From Aestuariicoccus sp032586235 (GTDB lineage: Bacteria; Pseudomonadota; Alphaproteobacteria; Rhodobacterales; Rhodobacteraceae), in assembly GCF_032586235.1 (NCBI RefSeq), contig NZ_JAWHTD010000020.1, positions 6,892 to 70,891 of the forward strand: 64,000 nucleotides of DNA, written 5' to 3'. Position 1 is the first letter of the stretch, and every line of letters starts with the position of its first letter. The position numbers and the translations under genes are program-made. Of the stretch, positions 15,569-24,341 are shown in pieces. The notes under the pieces were generated by a model. The model did no database searches and was not told the origin of the DNA. It saw only the letters and a program-made list of their open reading frames with translations.

Positions 15569-16912
15569 TCAGCCCGCCGTCTTCCCGTAGATCCGCGCGA
15601 TCCGCTCGACCGCCTGTTCGGGCGGCATCTCTTCGCTTTCGCCGGTGCGGCGCGAAGTCAGTTCGACCACCCCGTTCTTCAGCCCGCGCGGCCCCACGGT
15701 GATCCGCCACGGCAGCCCGATCAGATCCATCGTGGCGAACTTGCCCCCGGCGCGTTCGTCGGTGTCGTCGTAAAGCGGCTCCAGCCCCAGCGCCGTCAGG
15801 CTGGCATAGATCGCCTCGCAAGCGGCATCCGCCTCGGCGTCGCCGCTCTTGAGGTTGACGAGCCCGCAATGGAAGGGCGTCACGCCTTCGGGCCAGATGA
15901 TGCCCTTGTCGTCATGGCTGGCCTCGATGATCGCCCCCAAAAGGCGGCTGACCCCGATCCCGTGCGACCCCATATGCACCGGCACGCGGTTGCCGTCGCG
16001 GTCGGCGACGACGGCGCCCATGGGTTCGGAATACTTGGTCCCGAAGTAGAAGATCTGCCCCACCTCGATCCCGCGCGCGACGCGGCGACGGTCCTCGGGG
16101 ATCTGGTTGAAGAGCGCCTCGTCGTGGGTTTCATCGGTGCGCGCATAACGCGAGGTGAATTCCTCGAGCACGGCGCGGCATTGCTCGTGACTGTCATAGT
16201 CGATCTGGCGGTCGCCGAAGCGCAGATCGGTGATCGCGGCATCGTAGAAGACCTCCGATTCGCCGGTCTCGGCCAGCACCAGGAATTCATGCGTGTCGTC
16301 GCCGCCGATGGGCCCGCTGTCGGCGCGCATCGGGATGGCCTGCAGCCCCATGCGCTCGTAGGTGCGCAGGTAGCTGACCAGATGGCGGTTGTAGGCGTGC
16401 AGCGCATCCTCTTTCGTCAGGTCGAAATTGTAGCCGTCCTTCATCAGGAACTCGCGCCCCCGCATGACGCCGAAGCGCGGCCGGATCTCGTCGCGGAATT
16501 TCCACTGGATGTGATAAAGCGTCAGCGGCAGGTCCTTGTAGGACCCCACATGGCTGCGGAAGATATCGGTGATCAGCTCTTCGTTGGTGGGACCGTAGAG
16601 CATGTCGCGCCCGTGCCGGTCGCGGACGCGCAAAAGCTCGTCGCCATAAGCGTCATACCGCCCGGATTCGCGCCAAAGGTCCGCCGATTGCAGCGTCGGC
16701 ATCAAGAGCGGGATGTGCCCGGCGCGCTCCTGCTCTTCGTGTACGATCCGTTCGATATTGCGCAGCACCCGGTAGCCCAGCGGCAGCCAGGAATAGATCC
16801 CGGCGGAGGCCTGCTTGATCATACCGGCGCGCAGCATGTAGCGGTGGCTGACGATCTGCGCCTCGGCAGGGGTTTCCTTGAGGACAGGCAGGAAATAACG
16901 GCTCAGGCGCAT
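15569..16912 (-). CDS. proS: Prolyl-tRNA synthetase (short bacterial type)
   Basis: Charges tRNA-Pro with proline. The 447-residue chain has class II aminoacyl-tRNA synthetase motifs: motif 1 region (IKQASAGIYSWLPLGYRVLRNIE), motif 2 (FRDEIRPRFGVMRGREFLMKDGYNF), motif 3 (GSHGIGVSRLLGAIIE) and a C-terminal anticodon-binding domain. It lacks the ~180-residue YbaK-like editing insertion of the E. coli enzyme, as in other alphaproteobacteria, where editing is done in trans. Intact. Confidence 0.97.
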   Translation of the reverse strand: MRLSRYFLPVLKETPAEAQIVSHRYMLRAGMIKQASAGIYSWLPLGYRVLRNIERIVHEEQERAGHIPLLMPTLQSADLWRESGRYDAYGDELLRVRDRHGRDMLYGPTNEELITDIFRSHVGSYKDLPLTLYHIQWKFRDEIRPRFGVMRGREFLMKDGYNFDLTKEDALHAYNRHLVSYLRTYERMGLQAIPMRADSGPIGGDDTHEFLVLAETGESEVFYDAAITDLRFGDRQIDYDSHEQCRAVLEEFTSRYARTDETHDEALFNQIPEDRRRVARGIEVGQIFYFGTKYSEPMGAVVADRDGNRVPVHMGSHGIGVSRLLGAIIEASHDDKGIIWPEGVTPFHCGLVNLKSGDAEADAACEAIYASLTALGLEPLYDDTDERAGGKFATMDLIGLPWRITVGPRGLKNGVVELTSRRTGESEEMPPEQAVERIARIYGKTAG

Positions 16913-16987
16913 GGGGCATCCTTGGTCTTTGGGCGGTTTGGGGTTGTTTGGGCCATGGCGCGCGGCTTGGCAAGGGAGGACTGGCGC

Positions 16988-17842
16988 TCAGGCCTCGCGG
17001 GCCAGCGACAGCGCTCCATCGAGCGCGCTGCCGCGCGGCTTTATGCAGGCGGCGCCAAGCTCGGCCGGCAGGAAATCTCGGTAGGCCGGGCCCACCCCGC
17101 CGGTGAGGCAGAGAGGCTCGCCCGCGGCATGGCCCAGCGCGCGCAGCGTGCGGGCGATATACGCCGCCCCTTCGCGCATCAGCCGCACGGCCACGGCGTC
17201 GCCCGTGTCGGCCGCGGCTATGACGTCCGGCGCATGGGCGGCAAAATCCGCCGGCGTGGCGCGGGCGGCGAAGGCGACGATGCCCGCCGGCCCGTGCAGC
17301 GCCTGATCCAACCGAGTCGTCAGATCGGAGGCCAAAGAGAGCCCGTCGCGCGCCTCCAAGGTCAGTGACAAGGCGCGCAGACCCAGCCACCCGCCCGACG
17401 CCTCATCCGACAGAACCAACCCCCAACCACCGGCAAAGCGCACCCGACCGGCGCGCTGCACCCCGATGATCGTGCCGGTGCCCAGAGCGACAAGCGCGCC
17501 ATCGTCTTTGCCCAGGGCGCCGCGCAGCTGCGTGGTGCGGTCGTCGGTCACCCGTGCACGCGGCAATCCAAGACCCTGCGCCACGGCCAGAGCCTGGTCC
17601 GCACGCAAGACACCCGCGATGCCGAGATGCGCGGGGCATTCGGCCAGATCGGACCCGCCAACGCCCGCCTCTGCCGCGGCGGCGGTCACCGCCGCGCGCA
17701 GATTTTCGAGCGCCCCGGCCATATCGGTAGACACGTTGGCCGGCCCCGCCGACCCGCGCCCCAGGACGCGGCCCCCGGCGTCTGCAATGGCCGCCCGGCA
17801 TCCCGACCCGCCGCCGTCGACACCCAGAAAAACCGCCATCAT
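16988..17842 (-). CDS. BadF/BcrA-type ATPase, probable glucosamine/N-acetylglucosamine kinase
   Basis: 284-residue ASKHA-fold kinase. It has the phosphate-1 loop FLGVDGGGSGCRAAIAD, LGIAGV, the phosphate-2 strand LVALGTGTIIGV, a GGWGLVLSDEASGGWLG segment, and the adenosine motif LCLTGGVGPAYRDFLP. These are the marks of the BadF/BadG/BcrA/BcrD family, whose short members are GlcN or GlcNAc kinases; the sugar assignment is inference. GGCGG precedes ATG-ATG; the second ATG (17839) is also possible. A 9-bp hairpin ends one base before that ribosome site (17848-17871). Confidence 0.85.
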   Translation of the reverse strand: MMAVFLGVDGGGSGCRAAIADAGGRVLGRGSAGPANVSTDMAGALENLRAAVTAAAAEAGVGGSDLAECPAHLGIAGVLRADQALAVAQGLGLPRARVTDDRTTQLRGALGKDDGALVALGTGTIIGVQRAGRVRFAGGWGLVLSDEASGGWLGLRALSLTLEARDGLSLASDLTTRLDQALHGPAGIVAFAARATPADFAAHAPDVIAAADTGDAVAVRLMREGAAYIARTLRALGHAAGEPLCLTGGVGPAYRDFLPAELGAACIKPRGSALDGALSLAREA

Positions 17843-17847
17843 CCGCC

Positions 17848-17871
17848 AAACGGCCCGCAGTGGGGCCGTTT
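17848..17871 (-). promoter_or_regulatory. Hairpin abutting the badF-type gene's ribosome site
   Basis: A perfect 9-bp inverted repeat AAACGGCCC/GGGCCGTTT with a 6-nt loop. On the minus strand it ends immediately before GGCGG-ATG. Its upstream arm shares CCGTTTT with the neighbouring double-hairpin copy 2, so the two stems cannot both form. Confidence 0.55.
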
Positions 17872-17912
17872 TCTTGGGAAGAAAACGGATCGGAATTTTA
17901 CAAAAATTCCGA
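17866..17912. repeat. Tandem double-hairpin intergenic element, copy 2
   Basis: CCGTTTTCTT-GGG-AAGAAAACGG (17866-17888), then TCGGAATTTT-ACA-AAAATTCCGA (17890-17912). Same layout and orientation as copy 1 at 6958. The second stem differs from copy 1 at two positions, and both are compensated on the other arm. It starts about 12 bp past the stop of the minus-strand casdh gene. Confidence 0.75.
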
Positions 17913-17923
17913 CACGCCGCGCG

Positions 17924-19159
17924 TCACGCATTCCACGGCCTGTCGCCCTCTGCATCGCGAACCCGCGTCGGCAGGCCCATGCGGTCGAGAAGGCTGAAGA
18001 ACGGCTTGGGGTCCAGTTCCTCGACGTTCTTCATCGTGCCCGCATCCCAATCGCCGTTCGCGATCAGCATCGCCGCGGCCACCGGCGGCACACCGGCGGT
18101 GTAGGAAATGCCCTGGCTGCCCACCTCTTCATAGGCCTTCTTGTGGTCGGCGACGTTGTAGACGAACATCTCGACCTCTTGCCCGTCCTTGGTGCCCTTC
18201 ACCAGATCGCCGATGCAGGTCTTGCCGGTATAATTCGGCGCGAGGCTGGACGGATCCGGCAGGCAGGCCTTGACGACCTTGAGCGGGATCACCTCCTGCC
18301 CCTCGGCGGTGGTGACGGGCTGTTCGGACAAAAGGCCGATGTTCTTGAGCACCGTGAAGACGTTGATGTAATGCGCGCCGAAGCCCATCCAGAAGCGCAC
18401 GTCGGCCTGGGGATAGTTCGTCGCCAGCGAGTGCACCTCGTCATGGCCCGATTGATAGGCCATCTGCTTGCCCACCACCGGCAGGTCCCATTCGTGGCCC
18501 GAGGCGAACATCGTGGTTTCCTTCCACTGTCCGTCCTCCCAATAATAGACCACTCCGGTGAATTCGCGGAAATTGATCTCGGGGTCGAAGTTCGTTGCGA
18601 AATACTTGCCGTGGCTGCCCGCGTTGATGTCGACGATGTCGATGCTATTCACCTCGTCCATATGATCGACCGCAAAGCGTGCATAGGCATTCACCACCCC
18701 CGGATCGAAGCCCGCGCCCAGGATCGCCGTCACGCCCTTTTCAGCGCAGAGGTCGCGCTTTTTCCATTCGTAATTGGCGTACCACGGCGGGGTTTCGCAG
18801 ATCTTGTCGGGCTCTTCGTGGATCGCCGTGTCGATATAGGCGGCCCCCGTTTCGATACAGGCGTCGAGCACGGTCATGTTCACAAACGCCGTGCCCACGT
18901 TGATCACGATCTGCGCGCCGGTCTCGCGGATCAGCGCGGCCACCGCGGCGCTGTCCATCGCGTCCACAGCATGTGCCTGAAACACGCCGTCCTGCTTCAT
19001 CGCGCCCTTTTCGTGCACCGACGCCAGGATCGCCTCGCATTTCGACTTCGTCCGGCTGGCGATGTGCAGATCGCCGAGCACGTCGTTGTTCTGGGCGCAT
19101 TTATGCGCGACCACCTGGGCGACGCCGCCGGCGCCGATGATGAGTACGTTGCGTTTCAA
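17924..19159 (-). CDS. Carboxynorspermidine/carboxyspermidine dehydrogenase (saccharopine-dehydrogenase-like)
   Basis: 411-residue NAD(P)-dependent enzyme with an N-terminal Rossmann motif (KRNVLIIGAGGVAQVVAHK) and saccharopine-dehydrogenase-fold blocks (GAGFDPGVVNAYARF, DINAGSHGKYFATNFDPEINFREF). Paired with nspC upstream, it fits carboxynorspermidine dehydrogenase, which condenses aspartate semialdehyde with a diamine in the alternative (nor)spermidine pathway. The start is taken as TTG at 19159, because AGGGAGA lies 7 bp before it and the Rossmann strand begins right after; another TTG lies nine codons upstream. Confidence 0.9.
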   Translation of the reverse strand: MKRNVLIIGAGGVAQVVAHKCAQNNDVLGDLHIASRTKSKCEAILASVHEKGAMKQDGVFQAHAVDAMDSAAVAALIRETGAQIVINVGTAFVNMTVLDACIETGAAYIDTAIHEEPDKICETPPWYANYEWKKRDLCAEKGVTAILGAGFDPGVVNAYARFAVDHMDEVNSIDIVDINAGSHGKYFATNFDPEINFREFTGVVYYWEDGQWKETTMFASGHEWDLPVVGKQMAYQSGHDEVHSLATNYPQADVRFWMGFGAHYINVFTVLKNIGLLSEQPVTTAEGQEVIPLKVVKACLPDPSSLAPNYTGKTCIGDLVKGTKDGQEVEMFVYNVADHKKAYEEVGSQGISYTAGVPPVAAAMLIANGDWDAGTMKNVEELDPKPFFSLLDRMGLPTRVRDAEGDRPWNA

Positions 19160-19206
19160 GTCACTCTCCCTGTTCTGTTGTCCCAACGATAACGGCCTTG
19201 AGCCCG

Positions 19207-20298
19207 TTACGACAGGGCCGCGACGAAATCGTCATAGACGAAGTCCCGCACCAGCCGTTCGGTTCCATCCAGCTCGCGGATCGCGATGGCGGGCATCTTG
19301 ACGCCGTTGAACCAGTTCTTCTTGACCATCGTGTAACCGGCCGCGTCCTCGATGCTCAGCCGGTCGCCCGGGCGCAGCGCCTTCGGAAACCGGAATTCGC
19401 CGAAAATATCGCCCGCCAGGCAGGATTTTCCGCAGATCATCCACTCCTGATCGCCGCTTTCCTTCATCCGCGCGCTTTCGCGATAGATCAGCAGATCGAG
19501 CATATGCGCCTCGATCGAGCTGTCGACGATGGCCAGGTTCTTGCCGTTGAAGAGCGTGTCCAGCACCGTCACCTCAAGCGTGGTGGACTTGGTGATCGCG
19601 GCCTCGCCCGGTTCCAGATAGACCTGCACGCCGTTCTCGCCGGCAAAGCGTTTCAGCCGCTCGGCCAGCCGGTCCAGCGGATAGCCCTCGCCGGTGAAAT
19701 GGATGCCGCCGCCGAGGCTGATCCAGTCCATGCGGCGGATGAGATGACCGAAACGGTCCTCGATCTGGCCCAGCATCGCGTCGAACCGGTCGAAATCGGC
19801 GTTTTCGCAATTGTTGTGGAACATGAAGCCGCTGATGCGATCCATCACAGGTTCGATGTCCTTCGGGTCATGCTCGCCCAGCCGCGAGAACGGCCGCGAC
19901 GGATCGGCCAGGTCGAATTCCGAGGTGCTGACGCCGGGGTTCACCCGCAGCCCGCGGATCCGACCGGCGGTCTCGTCCTCGAAGCGCTGCAGCTGCGCGG
20001 CGGTGTTGAAGATGATCTTGTCCGAGCTCGCCACCACCTCGGCGATCTCGTGCGGCGCCCAGGCGACCGAATAGGCATGGGTTTCGCCGGGAAACTTCTC
20101 GCGCCCCAGCTTGAGCTCGAAAAGCGAGCTCGAGGTGGTGCCGTCCATGTATTCGCTCATCATGTCGAAGACCGACCAGGTGGCGAAACATTTGAGCGCC
20201 AGCAGCGCCTTGGCGCCCGAAGCCTCGCGCAGATGGGCGATCTTTTCGAGGTTCGGCAACAGGCGGGATTTGTCGATTAGGTAATAGGGCGTCTGCAT
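19207..20298 (-). CDS. nspC: Carboxynorspermidine decarboxylase
   Basis: 363-residue PLP decarboxylase of the alanine-racemase-fold group. The PLP lysine is Lys36 in LLALKCFATWSVF. Other motifs are FMFHNNCEN, WISLGGGIHFT, the PLP-phosphate loop YLEPGEA, and the active-site cysteine region CGKSCLAGDIFG. It decarboxylates carboxynorspermidine or carboxyspermidine to the triamine. It is 47 bp upstream of the dehydrogenase gene on the same strand, giving a two-gene polyamine operon. Whether the product is spermidine or norspermidine cannot be told from sequence. Confidence 0.94.
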   Translation of the reverse strand: MQTPYYLIDKSRLLPNLEKIAHLREASGAKALLALKCFATWSVFDMMSEYMDGTTSSSLFELKLGREKFPGETHAYSVAWAPHEIAEVVASSDKIIFNTAAQLQRFEDETAGRIRGLRVNPGVSTSEFDLADPSRPFSRLGEHDPKDIEPVMDRISGFMFHNNCENADFDRFDAMLGQIEDRFGHLIRRMDWISLGGGIHFTGEGYPLDRLAERLKRFAGENGVQVYLEPGEAAITKSTTLEVTVLDTLFNGKNLAIVDSSIEAHMLDLLIYRESARMKESGDQEWMICGKSCLAGDIFGEFRFPKALRPGDRLSIEDAAGYTMVKKNWFNGVKMPAIAIRELDGTERLVRDFVYDDFVAALS

Positions 20299-20458
20299 GG
20301 AACGGGGCCTTTCGGTCGCGCGGAAACAAGCGCGGGTGATAGGAAATCATGGCGCAAGGCGCAAGGGGATGCCGCCGCTGGCGCACCGTCGCTGTGCGCG
20401 GATCGGCAGATGTATGCGGGGGCCGGTCTGCCCATCTCAGGCGCGAAAGGAAAGTGCC

Positions 20459-21025
20459 ATGACCCAGTTTACAGACATCCGAACCACCCCGATGCCCGAC
20501 GCCATGCGCGTGCTGCTCGAGGAATATCCCCGCGACAGCTGGGACGCGAACCCGCATTTCAAAGACGCCACCCGGCGCTGGCTGGGGGCGCACCGGATGT
20601 TCCGGCAATTGGGCGCGTTGGTGCGCGAGGATACCGAAGCCTATCTCGACCGCACCCAGGCGCCCGAGGACTATGCCGCGCGGCTGTCGCATTACGGCAA
20701 TGCGCTGGTGGGCAACCTGCACGGCCACCACGCCTGGGAGGATCGCCGCTATTTCCCCGAGCTTTCGGCCGCCGACCCGCGGTTCGACAGGGGGCTCGAG
20801 ATCCTCGAGGCAGACCATGCCGAGCTCGACCAAGTGCTCGACCGCTTTACGCGGGCGGCCAACCGGACGATCAAGCTGATACAGCTGGACGAACCGGCGG
20901 CCCATGCCGAGGCCGGTGCGCTGCACGACGAGGCGCAAAGGATCGAGGCCTTTCTCGAGCGTCACCTGGGCGACGAAGAGGACCTCGCGGTGCCGATCAT
21001 CCTGCACCACAGGCTGCGGGGGTAA
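20459..21025 (+). CDS. Hemerythrin-like (HHE domain) protein
   Basis: 188-residue helical cytoplasmic protein. Histidines and acidic residues are spaced as in HHE cation-binding domains: WLGAHRMFRQL, LHGHHAWEDRRYFPEL, ILEADHAELDQVL, FLERHLGDEEDLAVPIILHH. Such domains bind a di-iron centre and act in O2, NO or iron handling; the exact role is unknown. ATG 20459 follows GAAAGGAAAG. It is convergent with the lyxose isomerase gene and divergent from nspC. Confidence 0.8.
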   Translation: MTQFTDIRTTPMPDAMRVLLEEYPRDSWDANPHFKDATRRWLGAHRMFRQLGALVREDTEAYLDRTQAPEDYAARLSHYGNALVGNLHGHHAWEDRRYFPELSAADPRFDRGLEILEADHAELDQVLDRFTRAANRTIKLIQLDEPAAHAEAGALHDEAQRIEAFLERHLGDEEDLAVPIILHHRLRG

Positions 21026-21070
21026 CGAAAAAGGCGGCGCGGCATCTGCCCGCGCCGCCGCCACCGGGCG

Positions 21071-21757
21071 TTATGCCAGCCAGGTGGCGTAGTCGCTGAC
21101 CAGCAGATGGTTGGGCGCGACGTCCTCTTCGATCTGCGAAAACCGCCCGATCTTTTCGCGGAAGATATTGTCGGTCTCGTCGTCGTTGACAGTCGAGACC
21201 TCGCCGATCAGCACATCGCCGCCCTCGCCCCAGAAGGCGTGCCAGTCGCCGGGCATCAGGGTCACGCTTTCGCCCGGGGCCAGCCGCAGCTTGTCGCCGG
21301 GCGCATAGTCGCGCCGGATGCCGTCGCACCAGACGGTGCCGCCGCGATCCTCGGCGAAACGGCCCGCGTCGTCCGACCCGTAAAGCTCGATCACCAGAGT
21401 GGCGCCGCCGCGGTTGATGATGTCCTCGGCCTTGATGACGTGCGTGTGCATCGGCGAGAGCTGATCCTGCCGCGAGATCAGCAGCTTTTCAGCGTAGCAC
21501 ATGCCGCCGCCCCGTTGCAGATCGGCCAGCCTGCCGTTGCGCAGGGTAAAGAGGAAAAGGCCCAGCTCGTCGAACCGGCCCGCGCCGTAATCGGTGATGT
21601 CCCAGCCGCAGCGCGCGTCGATCACGTGGCGGGCATCGGCGCGGCGGGCGCGGAAATCGTCCGGGCTCCAGCGCGCGAAGGGCGGCAGGACAAAGCCGTG
21701 CGACCGGATCAGGTCATCGGCGGCGGCCATGATATCGTTGATGCGGGATCGTTTCAT
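21071..21757 (-). CDS. D-lyxose ketol-isomerase family protein
   Basis: 228-residue cupin-fold sugar isomerase of the DUF1498/D-lyxose isomerase family, which interconverts D-lyxose and D-xylulose (and D-mannose and D-fructose). Metal ligands are probably in SPMHTHVIKAEDIINRGG (two His and a Glu) and LMPGDWHAFWGEGGDVLIGEVST (His). Motifs WDITDYG and FTLRNG also fit. ATG 21757 is preceded by GGAGG. Placement beside a ROK repressor, an FrcBCA importer and xylulokinase supports a D-xylulose-producing role. Confidence 0.85.
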   Translation of the reverse strand: MKRSRINDIMAAADDLIRSHGFVLPPFARWSPDDFRARRADARHVIDARCGWDITDYGAGRFDELGLFLFTLRNGRLADLQRGGGMCYAEKLLISRQDQLSPMHTHVIKAEDIINRGGATLVIELYGSDDAGRFAEDRGGTVWCDGIRRDYAPGDKLRLAPGESVTLMPGDWHAFWGEGGDVLIGEVSTVNDDETDNIFREKIGRFSQIEEDVAPNHLLVSDYATWLA

Positions 21758-21843
21758 GCGGCCCCCTCCTCTGTCTGTGCCGGATCGTTCGGGCGCAGTC
21801 ATAGGGGGCGCTGCGGATCGGCACAACACCGGGCCCGCGCCGT

Positions 21844-23034
21844 TCAGCTCATCAGCCCGACATGGGTGTTGAGCATATAGCGCGAAAAGATCGGCGTGGC
21901 TGCGGCCCCGAGCTCGCGCGCGGCGGGGCCGACGCTGCCCGCCTCGATGCGCGGCGGAATCAGCCCGCGCGTGTCCAGCCGGGTCATGTTGTCGAAGGTC
22001 TGCGCCACCAGCGCGGCGCGCACGTCTTCGGGGAAGGCGCCGTCGATCAGCACCGCCTCGAAATCCACCACCGCGCAGACCGTCAGCGCCGCCTGCGCCA
22101 AATGCCGGGCCGTGCGCGCGACCCAGTCGTCGACCTGCGGCACAAAGCCCGACCAGTCCAGCGGCTGGTGCCACATGCGGCGCGTGTCGATCCCCTCGGC
22201 GGCAAGGCGTTTTTCCAGCAGCAAAAGCGAGGCCGCGTCGATCAGCTGGCGCGGGCCGTCCTCGGTACTGACCGGCAGCGACCCGAGCGCCCCGGCATTG
22301 CCGCGCGTGCCCTCGAAGACCGAAGCGTTGATGACCACGCCGCCGCCGATGAACGAGCCCACGAAGAAATAAGCGTAATCGCCGAATTCGCGCCCGCGTC
22401 CGAAGATATGCTCGGACCGGCAGGCGGCGGTGGCGTCGTTCTCGATGAAGACCGGCAGATCGGTGAACCGCGCGATTTCCTCGGCCACGTCGATCGTCTT
22501 CCAGGCCAGCATGTCCGCCGCAGGTGCCGCGATGGCCTCGTGCCAGGCCCAGAGATCGTAGGGCTTGGCCACGCCGATCCCGGCGATCCGCGCGGCGGCG
22601 TCATCCAGCAGACGGTCGAACCTCTCTAGCCCGGTGCGCAGGAAGGTGAGGATATCGGCCGGCACCGGGTAGTCATAGCTGATCCGGTGCGCCTGCCGCA
22701 GATCGCCCCTCAGGTCGGTCAGCACCAGATCGGCATTGCGCCGCCCGATCTTGAGCCCGACGGAAAAGGCGCCCCCGGGGTTCAGAGTGATCGGGATCGA
22801 CGGCTTGCCGACCTTGCCGCGCTGCGGATCCCCGCGCATGACGAAACCTTCGGCCTCGAGTCCGCGCAGGATCACCGACACGGTCTGCGGCGACAGCCCC
22901 GCATGTTTCGCAATGTCGCTGGCCGGCAACGTGCCGTGGCGCTGGATCAGCGTCAGGATCAGACGTTCGTTGTGATTGCGCACCCCGTGCGGGTTCGCGC
23001 CAGCGTACAGATTTCGCGCTCCGGCTTGCGCCAT
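21844..23034 (-). CDS. ROK-family transcriptional repressor
   Basis: 396 residues. An N-terminal winged helix-turn-helix (NERLILTLIQRHGTLPASDIAKHAGLSPQTVSVILRGLEAEGFV, ~22-66) is followed by a ROK sugar-kinase-like domain (GIGVAKPYDL, FIENDATAACRSEHIFG, FFVGSFIGGGVVINASVFEG, GNAGALGSLP). The zinc-binding Cys motif of active ROK kinases is not evident, as usual for repressors. Divergently transcribed from frcB; the 165-bp gap holds an 8-bp inverted repeat that is the likely operator. The inducer is probably the imported sugar. Confidence 0.93.
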   Translation of the reverse strand: MAQAGARNLYAGANPHGVRNHNERLILTLIQRHGTLPASDIAKHAGLSPQTVSVILRGLEAEGFVMRGDPQRGKVGKPSIPITLNPGGAFSVGLKIGRRNADLVLTDLRGDLRQAHRISYDYPVPADILTFLRTGLERFDRLLDDAAARIAGIGVAKPYDLWAWHEAIAAPAADMLAWKTIDVAEEIARFTDLPVFIENDATAACRSEHIFGRGREFGDYAYFFVGSFIGGGVVINASVFEGTRGNAGALGSLPVSTEDGPRQLIDAASLLLLEKRLAAEGIDTRRMWHQPLDWSGFVPQVDDWVARTARHLAQAALTVCAVVDFEAVLIDGAFPEDVRAALVAQTFDNMTRLDTRGLIPPRIEAGSVGPAARELGAAATPIFSRYMLNTHVGLMS

Positions 23035-23069
23035 GACCTATCCTCCTACGAGGATTACGCCATGACCGC

Positions 23070-23096
23070 ATTAATAAATCAACTAGACTTATTAAT
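23070..23096. promoter_or_regulatory. Candidate ROK operator
   Basis: ATTAATAA and TTATTAAT form a perfect inverted repeat with an 11-nt spacer, centrally placed between the divergent ROK gene and frcB in an otherwise GC-rich region. TTGACG overlaps its right end and may be a -35 element toward frcB. Assignment is by position and symmetry. Confidence 0.6.
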
Positions 23097-23199
23097 TGAC
23101 GCTCGGAGCGAATCTTGTTTTGTTAGCGCTAGTCCTACGGTCTTTCGGCCGCCGGGACAAATCGGTTCGGAACGAACCACGCCATATTGGGAGGCTACC

Positions 23200-24219
23200 A
23201 TGAAAAAACTACTCGCCGGATCGGCGCTTGCTCTTTGCGCCATGACCGGATCGGCCTTTGCCGCCGGCCACAGCGTCAGCGCGTGCCTGATCACCAAGAC
23301 CGACACCAACCCCTTCTTCGTGAAGATGCGCGAAGGTGCGACCGCCAAGGCCGAAGAGCTGGGCATCGAGCTCAAGACCTTTGCCGGCAAGTTCGACGGC
23401 GACCATGAGACCCAGGTTCAGGCGATCGAAACCTGCATTCTGGACGGCGCCAAGGGCATCCTGCTGACCGCGTCCGACACATCGTCGATCACCTCGTCGG
23501 TGCAGCAGGCGCGGGATGCGGGCCTTCTGGTCATCGCGCTGGACACGCCGCTGAGCCCGGCGGATGCCGCCGACGCCACCTTTGCCACCGACAATTACCT
23601 GGCCGGGCTGCTGATCGGTCAGTGGGCCAAGGCGCAGATGGGCGACGAGGCGGCGAACGCCAAGATCGGCCTGCTCAACATCAACGTGTCGCAGCCCACC
23701 GTGGGCGTGCTGCGCAACCAGGGCTTCCTCGAAGGCTTTGGCGTCGAGCTCGGCGATCCCAACAAGTGGGGTGACGAAACCGATCCGCGCATCGTCGGCC
23801 ACGACGTGTCGAACGGCGATGCACAGGGCGGCCGCACCGGCATGGAAAACCTGCTGGCCACCGATCCCGGCATCAACGTGGTCTACACCATCAACGAGCC
23901 CGCCGCCGCAGGCGCCTACGAGGCGCTCAAGGCGCTCGGCCGCGAGGACGAAGTGCTGATCGTGTCGGTCGACGGCGGCTGCCCCGGCGTGCAGAACGTG
24001 GCCGATGGCGTGATCGGCGCGACCTCGCAGCAGTACCCGCTGCTGATGGCGTCGCTGGGCATCGAGGCGATCAAGACCTGGGCCGAGGACGGCAGCAAGC
24101 CCGCGCCGACCGAAGGCAAGGACTTCTTCGACACCGGCGTCGGCCTTGTGACCGACAAGCCGGTCGACGGGATCGAGTCGATCTCGGTCGAACGGGGCCT
24201 GGAGCTCTGCTGGGGCTGA
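23200..24219 (+). CDS. frcB: Sugar ABC transporter periplasmic binding protein (FrcB-like)
   Basis: 339-residue exported binding protein. The signal peptide MKKLLAGSALALCAMTGSAFAAG has a clear AFA|AG cleavage site. The mature part is a periplasmic-binding-protein fold of the ribose/fructose class (TKTDTNPFFVKMREGA, LTASDTSSITSSVQQARDAGLLVIALDTPL, VDGGCPGVQNVADGVIGATSQQYP). Wording follows Sinorhizobium FrcB (fructose, with affinity for ribose/mannose) almost block by block. GGGAGG precedes the ATG. First gene of frcBCA; a strong hairpin follows it. Confidence 0.92.
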   Translation: MKKLLAGSALALCAMTGSAFAAGHSVSACLITKTDTNPFFVKMREGATAKAEELGIELKTFAGKFDGDHETQVQAIETCILDGAKGILLTASDTSSITSSVQQARDAGLLVIALDTPLSPADAADATFATDNYLAGLLIGQWAKAQMGDEAANAKIGLLNINVSQPTVGVLRNQGFLEGFGVELGDPNKWGDETDPRIVGHDVSNGDAQGGRTGMENLLATDPGINVVYTINEPAAAGAYEALKALGREDEVLIVSVDGGCPGVQNVADGVIGATSQQYPLLMASLGIEAIKTWAEDGSKPAPTEGKDFFDTGVGLVTDKPVDGIESISVERGLELCWG

Positions 24220-24234
24220 TAGAGCCCGGCACCC

Positions 24235-24257
24235 GAGGGGCGGCGCCGCCGCCCCTC
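24235..24257 (+). promoter_or_regulatory. Intercistronic stem-loop between frcB and frcC
   Basis: Perfect 10-bp stem GAGGGGCGGC/GCCGCCCCTC with a 3-nt loop, 16 bp after the frcB stop, with no long T-run. Such hairpins after binding-protein genes usually protect the upstream mRNA or attenuate the permease genes. A second small stem (ATGCGC/GCGCAT) follows near 24264. Confidence 0.6.
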
Positions 24258-24341
24258 ATTTCCTGATGCGCCCCTTGCGCATCGCCCGGCGTCGGACGGG
24301 CCGTGAGCCGCGTCCGACGCGTTATCGAAACGGAGAGGGTC

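Noticed and set aside
23124..23131. TAGCGCTA palindrome upstream of frcB as a LacI-type operator
   Set aside because: Eight bases is too short to be convincing in GC-rich DNA, no LacI-type regulator is nearby, and the ROK repeat explains control better.
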